The position numbers were made by a program, and so were the translations under genes. From HGM05232 sp964646495 (GTDB taxonomy: Bacteria; Bacteroidota; Bacteroidia; Bacteroidales; Muribaculaceae): DNA of 5,052 bases. Position 1 is the first letter of the stretch. The number at the start of each line of letters is the position of its first letter. Shown in pieces: positions 1 to 5,052 of this stretch. The notes under the pieces are model-generated. The model saw only the letters and a list, made by a program, of their open reading frames with translations, searched no databases and had not been told where the DNA came from. The stretch covers positions 1-5,052 of the forward strand of contig CAZYEO010000151.1 of assembly GCA_964646495.1 (NCBI GenBank). The letters are read 5' to 3'.

Positions 1-201
1 GCCATAACAGACTATAGGACAACTGTTTATCAAGCAAAGTGTCAAACGTCGGAAGTTAATACATAATTCGATTAAATCACAATACTTTATAGAAATTTGA
101 AACAAAAATACGCAATTTATCTCGCTTCTGAATATTTTAAATAAATTGAGGTTGCCATATCTTGACAACCTCAATATTATAGATTTGAGCTTAAAATGCT
201 A
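1..201. other. Intergenic region downstream of ppdK
   Basis: I see no gene in this AT-rich stretch. Stops interrupt every frame, and no tRNA or rRNA pattern is visible. The only well-supported element is the stem-loop at 145-175, listed separately. The neighbouring gene to the left lies outside the window, so its direction is unknown. Confidence 0.7.
136..175 (-). terminator. Intrinsic-type terminator of ppdK
   Basis: A perfect 10-bp inverted repeat pairs 145-154 (ATTGAGGTTG) with 166-175 (CAACCTCAAT) across an 11-nt loop. The loop could add two more pairs, 156-157 with 163-164. Read on the minus strand, the stem begins about 26 nt after the ppdK stop codon and is followed by a T-rich run (TTATTT, then A-rich) at 136-144. 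This fits a rho-independent terminator for ppdK. The plus-strand side has a weaker T run, so some bidirectional activity is possible but less likely. Confidence 0.8.
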
Positions 202-2913
202 TTATTCAATTGCTGCTTGAGCCGCTGCCACTCTTGCTATTGGCACACGGAACGGACTGCAAGATACATAATTCATACCCAATTTTGCGCAGAATTTCAC
301 TGATGATGGTTCTCCACCGTGTTCACCACAAATACCAACTTTCAAATCGGCTTTTGTAGCACGTCCTTTCATTGTTCCCATTTCTACAAGTTGTCCTACA
401 CCTTCTTGGTCGAGAATTTCAAATGGATCAGTCTTGATAATTCCGAGCTCTTTATATGGTTTTAAGAATTTAGGAGCATCGTCACGAGAGAATCCGAATG
501 TCATTTGAGTCAAGTCGTTTGTTCCAAATGAGAAGAAATCAGCTATTGTTGCTATTTTATCAGCTATTAATGCAGCGCGAGGAACTTCGATCATTGTACC
601 GATCTTATAAGGAACTGTTTCGCCTCTTTCTTCAAATACTTTAGCTGCCGTTTTGCGAATAACATCCGCTTGCATTTCCAATTCTTTGGTAGTACCTACA
701 AGTGGAATCATTATTTCAGGATGCACGTCGATACCTTTATCTTTGACATTGAGAGCTGCTTCAATGATAGCGCGTGCTTGCATTTCAGTAATTTCAGGAT
801 ATGTATTTCCCAAACGACAACCACGGTGTCCCAACATTGGATTAAATTCTTCAAGACTATCGCAAATACTCTTTACTCTCTCAATCGATAGTCCGAGTTC
901 ATTGGCAAGCTCTTTTTGTGTAGCTAATTGATGAGGAACAAATTCATGCAAAGGAGGATCAAGTAGGCGAATAGTAACACCAAATCCGTCCATAGCTTCA
1001 AATATTCCTTCAAAATCTGTGCGTTGCATTGGTAGAAGTTTTGCAAGTGCTTCACGTCGTCCGGCTGTGTCGCTTGCAATAATCATTTCGCGCATTGCTT
1101 TGATTCGTTCTCCCTCAAAGAACATGTGTTCTGTGCGACATAGACCTATACCTTTTGCCCCAAATTTCCTTGCGACTAAAGCATCTTTTGGAGAATCAGC
1201 ATTAGTTCTTACATCAACTTTAGTATATTTTTCAGCAAGTTTCATTACTGCTGCAAAATCACCGGAAAGTTCGGCATCTACAGTTGATACTAGTCCATCA
1301 TACACATCACCGGTACTGCCATTCAATGAAATCCAATCACCTTCTTTATAGGTTTTTCCTCCCATTTCCACAGTCTTAGCCTTGTAATCAACCTTGATTT
1401 CTCCGGCTCCTGATACACAGCATTTACCCATTCCGCGTGCCACAACTGCGGCATGCGATGTCATACCACCACGAGCGGTCAGAATTCCTTGTGCTACATT
1501 CATACCTCTAAGATCTTCAGGAGAAGTCTCGATGCGCACCATAATTACTTTCTTTTTATTTTCTGCCCAATTTTCAGCATCATCAGCAAAAAATACAATT
1601 TGACCTGTAGCAGCCCCCGGAGAAGCTGGAAGACCTTTTGCAATTACAGAAGCAGATTTAAGAGCTGTTTTGTCAAAAACAGGGTGAAGTAATTCATCAA
1701 GTTTTTGAGGTTCCATACGCTTCAATGCAGTTTTTTCGTCAATCTGCTTGTCTCGAAGCATATCCATGGCTATTTTTACCATTGCGGCACCAGTACGCTT
1801 TCCGTTACGAGTTTGCAATAACCAAAGTTTATTATCTTGAATAGTAAATTCAAGATCTTGCATATCTTTGAAATAATCTTCAAGTTTTTGTTGCGTTTCA
1901 ATAAGCTCTGCAGCACAAGCAGGCATTGCTTCTTCAAGTGATGGGAATTTAGCAGCACGTTCTTCTTCTGAAATTCCTTGAAGAGCCGCCCAACGACGTG
2001 ATCCTTCAATAGTGATTTGTTGTGGGGTGCGTACGCCTGCTACAACATCTTCACCTTGTGCATTGATTAAATATTCACCATTGAATATGTCTTCACCTGT
2101 AGCAGCATCGCGAGTAAACGCAACACCTGTAGCAGATGTATCACCCATATTACCATATACCATAGCTTGAACATTTACTGCAGTTCCCCATTCTTCGGGA
2201 ATTTGGTTCATGCGACGGTAAAGGATAGCACGTTCATTCATCCAACTGTCGAATACTGCAGTTACAGCACCCCATAGTTGTTCCCACGCACTTTCTGGGA
2301 AATTATTTCCTGTATTTTTTAATACAGCTTCCTTAAATAGTTTCACAAGAAGTTTCAAATCTTCAACGTCAAGTTGAGTATCGAGTTCTACACCTTTATC
2401 GGCTTTAACTTTTTCCATTACTTCTTCGAATGGATCAATATCGTTTTTGGTTTTTGGTTTCATTCCGAGAACCACATCACCATACATTTGAACAAAACGA
2501 CGATAGCTATCCCATGCAAATCGAGGATTTCCTGATTTAACTGCAAGAGCCTCAACCACCTTGTCATTCATACCAAGATTGAGTACAGTATCCATCATAC
2601 CTGGCATAGAAACACGTGCTCCCGAACGAACAGAAACTAATAATGGGTTTTGAGCATCATCAAATTTATTACCGGTAAGAGATTCCACATATTCAATGGA
2701 TTTTTTCACGTCTGGTTCAATTAGTTTTACCACAGCGTCCCGTCCCAATTTATTGTATTCTGTACATACTTCAGTTGTAATTGTAAATCCCGGAGGCACT
2801 GGTACACCTATAAGGTTCATCTCTGCTAGATTAGCTCCTTTTCCTCCAAGAAGATTTTTCATGTCGGCACGGCCTTCTGCATTTCCGTTTCCGAACGTAT
2901 AAATTCTTTTCAT
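202..2913 (-). CDS. ppdK: Pyruvate, phosphate dikinase
   Basis: This 903-residue cytoplasmic enzyme interconverts PEP + AMP + PPi and pyruvate + ATP + Pi. It can work in gluconeogenesis or as a PPi-linked substitute for pyruvate kinase. Three family domains are visible in order. The N-terminal ATP-grasp domain (about 1-340) carries GGKGANL at 23-29 and SVRSGA at 94-99 with R96. The swivelling phosphohistidine domain (about 420-540) carries RGGMTSH, with H487 as the phosphate carrier and T485 at the position regulated in other PPDKs. The C-terminal PEP/pyruvate TIM barrel (about 560-903) has R593, R649, E776, N799/D800 in GTNDLTQ, and catalytic C862 in GICGEHGG. Length is close to the usual 870-910 and no key residue is missing. 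The ATG at 2911-2913 is chosen because MKRIYTFGNG matches the family N-terminus. The gene stands alone, divergent from rlmD, with its own promoter and terminator. Confidence 0.98.
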   Translation of the reverse strand: MKRIYTFGNGNAEGRADMKNLLGGKGANLAEMNLIGVPVPPGFTITTEVCTEYNKLGRDAVVKLIEPDVKKSIEYVESLTGNKFDDAQNPLLVSVRSGARVSMPGMMDTVLNLGMNDKVVEALAVKSGNPRFAWDSYRRFVQMYGDVVLGMKPKTKNDIDPFEEVMEKVKADKGVELDTQLDVEDLKLLVKLFKEAVLKNTGNNFPESAWEQLWGAVTAVFDSWMNERAILYRRMNQIPEEWGTAVNVQAMVYGNMGDTSATGVAFTRDAATGEDIFNGEYLINAQGEDVVAGVRTPQQITIEGSRRWAALQGISEEERAAKFPSLEEAMPACAAELIETQQKLEDYFKDMQDLEFTIQDNKLWLLQTRNGKRTGAAMVKIAMDMLRDKQIDEKTALKRMEPQKLDELLHPVFDKTALKSASVIAKGLPASPGAATGQIVFFADDAENWAENKKKVIMVRIETSPEDLRGMNVAQGILTARGGMTSHAAVVARGMGKCCVSGAGEIKVDYKAKTVEMGGKTYKEGDWISLNGSTGDVYDGLVSTVDAELSGDFAAVMKLAEKYTKVDVRTNADSPKDALVARKFGAKGIGLCRTEHMFFEGERIKAMREMIIASDTAGRREALAKLLPMQRTDFEGIFEAMDGFGVTIRLLDPPLHEFVPHQLATQKELANELGLSIERVKSICDSLEEFNPMLGHRGCRLGNTYPEITEMQARAIIEAALNVKDKGIDVHPEIMIPLVGTTKELEMQADVIRKTAAKVFEERGETVPYKIGTMIEVPRAALIADKIATIADFFSFGTNDLTQMTFGFSRDDAPKFLKPYKELGIIKTDPFEILDQEGVGQLVEMGTMKGRATKADLKVGICGEHGGEPSSVKFCAKLGMNYVSCSPFRVPIARVAAAQAAIE

Positions 2914-2919
2914 TCGATT

Positions 2920-2935
2920 GATTAATAGATTAATA
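2920..2935. repeat. Tandem 8-bp repeat GATTAATA in the ppdK leader
   Basis: Two back-to-back copies of GATTAATA lie 7 nt upstream of the ppdK start codon, and a partial copy (GATT) precedes them at 2916-2919. An inverted copy (TATTAATC) lies at 2993-3000, just upstream of the ppdK -7 box. The core ATTAAT is self-complementary. In such AT-rich DNA this may be chance, and no function is assigned. Confidence 0.35.
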
Positions 2936-2962
2936 ATATATTTTATTCTTAATTTTTCACGA

Positions 2963-2976
2963 CTTCTAAATAGAAG
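2963..2976 (-). other. Small hairpin near the 5' end of the ppdK leader
   Basis: The sequence cttct-aaat-agaag forms a perfect 5-bp stem with a 4-nt loop. If the -7 box at 2985-2992 is used, transcription should begin near 2978-2980, placing this hairpin almost at the mRNA 5' end, about 50 nt before the ppdK start. Hairpins in that position can protect mRNA from 5'-end-dependent decay. That role is inference. No riboswitch fold is recognisable in the roughly 65-nt leader. Confidence 0.35.
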
Positions 2977-2984
2977 ATTAAGTG

Positions 2985-2992
2985 CAAATATA
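2985..2992 (-). promoter_or_regulatory. ppdK promoter -7 box (TATATTTG)
   Basis: Read on the minus strand this is TATATTTGC, an exact match to the Bacteroidota primary sigma factor -7 consensus TAnnTTTG. It lies about 70 bp upstream of the ppdK start codon. No clear TTTG-type -33 element is present at the expected 19-20 bp spacing, only a T-rich stretch. Its position in the divergent region supports the call. Confidence 0.6.
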
Positions 2993-3087
2993 TATTAATC
3001 GGGCTAAATATAAAATTATTTTAGAGTTAAAAATTTCATAAACATTAAATATTGTGGCAGAATGACGGATATTACCTCATTTATAAT

Positions 3088-3095
3088 TAAATTTG
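3088..3095 (+). promoter_or_regulatory. rlmD promoter -7 box (TAAATTTG)
   Basis: This is an exact match to the Bacteroidota -7 consensus TAnnTTTG, followed by CACT as in the opposing ppdK box. The implied transcription start near 3100 leaves only about 30 nt before the GTG of rlmD and fewer than 10 nt before the upstream ATG at 3108. No TTG-type -33 element is visible at the usual spacing. Confidence 0.55.
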
Positions 3096-3107
3096 CACTA
3101 TATTATA

Positions 3108-3128
3108 ATGACAAATTCAATAGAATAA
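3108..3128 (+). CDS. Possible leader mini-ORF (MTNSIE) abutting rlmD
   Basis: ATG at 3108 opens six sense codons (MTNSIE) closed by TAA at 3126-3128. It is in the same frame as rlmD, whose GTG start follows the stop with no gap. If transcription starts near 3100, this ATG would be nearly leaderless. It could be translated and feed ribosomes to the GTG by termination-reinitiation, or it could be the relic of a longer N-terminus interrupted by a stop. It may also be chance, since no Shine-Dalgarno sequence supports it. Confidence 0.3.
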   Translation: MTNSIE

Positions 3129-4535
3129 GTGAAGAAGCGAAAACAATTGCCCCTGATCGAGGGTGTAGAAATAACAGATGTGGCTGCCGAGGGTAAAAGC
3201 ATTGCCAGAGTCGATGAAATGGTGGTTTTTATCCCTTATGGAGCTCCTGGTGATATAATTGACTTGAAATTGGACAAGAAAAAGAAGAGTTATGGCGAAG
3301 GACATATTGAAAAAATGTTAAAGCCATCTCCACTCAGAATTGATCCTATTTGCGAGCATTTTGGTATTTGTGGAGGATGCAAGTGGCAACATTTGCCCTA
3401 TACATTTCAATTGAAATGCAAGCAACAACAGGTGGAAGATGCACTGATTCGTATTGCAAAGATAGATTTACCACCAATCAACGAGATCATGGGATCGGCT
3501 CATACCGAGGAATATCGTAATAAATTGGAATTTACATTTTCTAATAAATCGTGGCTTACCTTTGAACAAATGAAATCAGAAGAGGAATTTACCGATCGCC
3601 GAGCCTTAGGATTTCATATACCGGGAGCTTTTGATAAAGTTCTTGATATTAAGAAGTGCCATCTACAGGAGAGTATATCCAATGATATTCGCTTATTTAT
3701 ACGAGAATTGGCTATATCAAAAGATTTATCATTCTATAATATAAAGGAGCAGTCGGGTTTCATGCGCACTATGATGATTCGCACCGCAAGCACCGGTGAG
3801 ATAATGCTGATAGTAGTATTCGGTCATGATGATCCTGATATGATAAAATATGTTATGGATGCTGTTCATATCCAATTTCCTCAAATAAATGCATTAATGT
3901 ATGTAATTAATGAAAAGGTTAATGATACGATTGGCGACCAAGAAGTGATTACATATTCGGGGAAAGATTATATTGAGGAGGAAATGGAAGGATTACGATT
4001 CCGCATCGGTCCTAAATCTTTCTATCAAACTAATTCTGCACAAGCATACGAGCTCTATAAAGTAGCACGCACAATGGCTCATCTTACAGGGAGTGAATTA
4101 GTATATGATTTATACACAGGAACTGGGACTATTGCTAATTTTGTAGCCAAATATTCAAGGGAAGTTATTGGTATTGAATATGTTCCGGAAGCTATTGAAG
4201 ATGCAAAAATAAACTCCGAAGTAAATAATATACAAAATACTAAGTTTTTTGCAGGAGATATGAAAGATGTTCTTACTTCAGAGTTTATCGATCAATATGG
4301 TCATCCTGATGTAATGATAGTAGATCCACCTCGCGCCGGAATGCACGAGGATGTTGTGAAAGTGATAATGGATGCAAAGCCCAAGAGAATTGTATACGTG
4401 AGCTGTAATCCTGCCACGCAAGCGCGCGATTTGGCATTGATGGATTCATTATACAAAGTGGATGAAGTGCAACCTGTAGATATGTTTCCACACACGCACC
4501 ACGTAGAAAATGTTGTAGCACTAAGTATTAGATAA
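3129..4535 (+). CDS. rlmD: 23S rRNA (uracil-C5)-methyltransferase, RlmD/RumA type
   Basis: This 468-residue enzyme uses S-adenosylmethionine to methylate C5 of a uridine in 23S rRNA. U1939 is the RlmD site in E. coli. An N-terminal TRAM-like RNA-binding domain spans about 7-63. Four cysteines for a 4Fe-4S cluster follow, C75-x5-C81-x2-C84 and C177, the RumA pattern. The C-terminal Rossmann methyltransferase shows FYQTN (298-302), YDLYTGTGT (326-334, SAM motif I), E350, D377, DPPRAG (399-404), the nucleophile C426 in VSCNP, and the general base E460 in HTHHVEN. All catalytic residues are present. The GTG start is preferred because TAA directly precedes it in frame and the next in-frame ATG (codon 31) would cut into the TRAM domain. 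The gene ends in tandem TAA TAA. The exact uridine is inferred, since related RlmC/RlmCD enzymes share these motifs. Confidence 0.93.
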   Translation: MKKRKQLPLIEGVEITDVAAEGKSIARVDEMVVFIPYGAPGDIIDLKLDKKKKSYGEGHIEKMLKPSPLRIDPICEHFGICGGCKWQHLPYTFQLKCKQQQVEDALIRIAKIDLPPINEIMGSAHTEEYRNKLEFTFSNKSWLTFEQMKSEEEFTDRRALGFHIPGAFDKVLDIKKCHLQESISNDIRLFIRELAISKDLSFYNIKEQSGFMRTMMIRTASTGEIMLIVVFGHDDPDMIKYVMDAVHIQFPQINALMYVINEKVNDTIGDQEVITYSGKDYIEEEMEGLRFRIGPKSFYQTNSAQAYELYKVARTMAHLTGSELVYDLYTGTGTIANFVAKYSREVIGIEYVPEAIEDAKINSEVNNIQNTKFFAGDMKDVLTSEFIDQYGHPDVMIVDPPRAGMHEDVVKVIMDAKPKRIVYVSCNPATQARDLALMDSLYKVDEVQPVDMFPHTHHVENVVALSIR

Positions 4536-4538
4536 TAA

Positions 4539-5012
4539 CTACATATCTGTCCTAAATTTTTCAGGCGACGACATGTTAGAATTATAATAACGTGGGTCGC
4601 CTGTTACATTTTTACCCACAAATGATGGTAAGGAATACTCATAATCACTGTATGGAATTTCTATTTCTGCAACTTCAAGTCCTTCGAGTAGCCCATGAAA
4701 TATATCTATTTCCCACTTGTTCCCCTCAAAATATACAATATAACGGGTTTTCTCTATAATAGGATGTTTACATAGCGTTTGAAGCATCTCGATTGCATCT
4801 TCATACGGTATAGGATATTCAAATTCAGATCGAGTATCCCCTTTGTTAGCACCCTTAACTGTAAGATAGCCATTTTTATCAATTAATCTCACTCTTATTG
4901 TCCTTGATTTTTCTTTAGAGAGATAACCCTGAAATATATTATGTATCTCGGTGCAATCTTTTTTATAGCTGTCGTTAGTAACAAGATATTTATGTTCAAT
5001 TTCTTTAGCCAT
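4539..5012 (-). CDS. CYTH-domain protein, probable triphosphate tunnel metalloenzyme
   Basis: This 157-residue single-domain soluble protein belongs to the CYTH superfamily, whose small bacterial members often hydrolyse inorganic triphosphate with a divalent metal. The signature ExExK is E4-I-E6-H-K8. The other charged tunnel positions are present on successive strands: R40/R42, K53, E63/E65, K88/R90, D103, and E116/E118. The C-terminal stretch GKNVTGDPRYYNSNMS (133-148) is typical of the small bacterial subfamily. ATG at 5010-5012 puts ExExK at residue 4, as usual. No second domain such as CHAD is fused to it. It converges on rlmD with 3 bp between stop codons. Its last third-of-a-hundred codons overlap a hairpin that appears to terminate rlmD. 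The substrate cannot be read from sequence: tripolyphosphate is the best guess, and class IV adenylate cyclase or thiamine triphosphatase activity is less likely. Confidence 0.88.
   Translation of the reverse strand: MAKEIEHKYLVTNDSYKKDCTEIHNIFQGYLSKEKSRTIRVRLIDKNGYLTVKGANKGDTRSEFEYPIPYEDAIEMLQTLCKHPIIEKTRYIVYFEGNKWEIDIFHGLLEGLEVAEIEIPYSDYEYSLPSFVGKNVTGDPRYYNSNMSSPEKFRTDM
4562..4613 (+). terminator. Probable rlmD terminator inside the CYTH gene
   Basis: A perfect 8-bp GC-rich stem pairs 4562-4569 (CAGGCGAC) with 4596-4603 (GTCGCCTG). Inside it, 4572-4578 pairs with 4588-4594, including one G-T wobble, around a 9-nt loop. This gives a roughly 15-bp hairpin with a small internal loop. On the plus strand it is followed by TTACATTTTT (4604-4613), a T-rich run ending in five Ts. 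It starts 27 nt after the rlmD stop. On the minus strand the stem is followed by GAAAAATTT, so CYTH transcription should not stop here. Confidence 0.6.
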
Positions 5013-5047
5013 TTTATTTATATAATTAAATACGAAATGATAGATAA

Positions 5048-5052
5048 CAAAT
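5048..5052 (-). promoter_or_regulatory. Possible truncated -7 box for the CYTH gene
   Basis: The last bases, CAAAT, read ATTTG on the minus strand and could be the 3' half of a TAnnTTTG box whose TA lies just past the window edge. Its distance of 35 bp from the CYTH start codon is suitable. The bases needed to confirm it are outside the window. Confidence 0.2.

Noticed and set aside
4..30. Imperfect inverted repeat (AACAG at 6-10 with CTGTT at 23-27, extended by a bulge).
   Set aside because: It is only 5 bp of perfect stem with a 12-nt loop and no T run on either side, so it is not convincing as a terminator or operator.
1..110. Possible leftward promoter (TATTTTTG on the minus strand at 103-110) for a gene that might begin at the minus-strand ATG at 3-5.
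   Set aside because: The -7 match is exact, but there is no -33 element, such matches arise by chance in AT-rich DNA, and only five bases of the putative gene are visible.
653..1692. Several plus-strand open frames of 69-110 codons opposite ppdK.
   Set aside because: They are antisense shadows of a strongly conserved gene, with low-complexity serine-rich translations and no recognisable domain or start context.
1776..2009. A minus-strand 77-codon frame inside ppdK.
   Set aside because: It lies out of frame within ppdK sequence coding for the end of the ATP-grasp domain, and its lysine- and leucine-rich translation reflects base composition.
3151..3163. Small stem CCCT-GATCG-AGGG early in rlmD coding sequence.
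   Set aside because: Four base pairs is too short to be meaningful, and it falls within conserved codons (PLIEG).
4285..4521. Minus-strand open frames opposite the 3' end of rlmD.
   Set aside because: They overlap the conserved catalytic motifs DPPRAG and VSCNP on the other strand, and their translations resemble no family.
1..5052. Search for defence, mobile, CRISPR or biosynthetic systems.
   Set aside because: All three full genes are recognisable housekeeping or metabolic families. No direct-repeat array, transposase, integrase or attachment-site pattern is visible.

Overview
The window looks like ordinary chromosomal DNA from a member of the Bacteroidota, probably the order Bacteroidales. 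The evidence is AT-rich intergenic DNA, start regions without recognisable Shine-Dalgarno sequences, -7 boxes of the form TAnnTTTG typical of this phylum, and three proteins that resemble Bacteroidales versions from memory. I see no mobile element, CRISPR array, tRNA or rRNA. I found no previously undescribed multi-gene system.

Layout: 1-201 is the tail of an intergenic region and holds a clear stem-loop that should terminate the leftward gene. 202-2913 (minus strand) is a complete pyruvate, phosphate dikinase gene (ppdK). 2914-3128 is a divergent intergenic region with one -7 box facing each way. 3129-4535 (plus strand) is a complete TrmA/RumA-family iron-sulfur rRNA uracil-C5 methyltransferase, probably RlmD. 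It starts at GTG directly after a seven-codon in-frame mini-ORF (stop included). 4539-5012 (minus strand) is a complete small CYTH-domain (triphosphate tunnel metalloenzyme) protein, convergent with rlmD and separated from it by 3 bp. 5013-5052 is the upstream region of the CYTH gene, cut by the window edge.

The genes do not form one operon or pathway. ppdK is central carbon metabolism (PEP/pyruvate interconversion using PPi). The methyltransferase acts in ribosome maturation. The CYTH protein probably hydrolyses triphosphate or another triphosphorylated compound. The features most worth a second look are regulatory. A long GC-rich hairpin followed by a T run sits inside the 3' end of the CYTH gene and is oriented to terminate rlmD. 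The mini-ORF ATG...TAA abuts the GTG start of rlmD.
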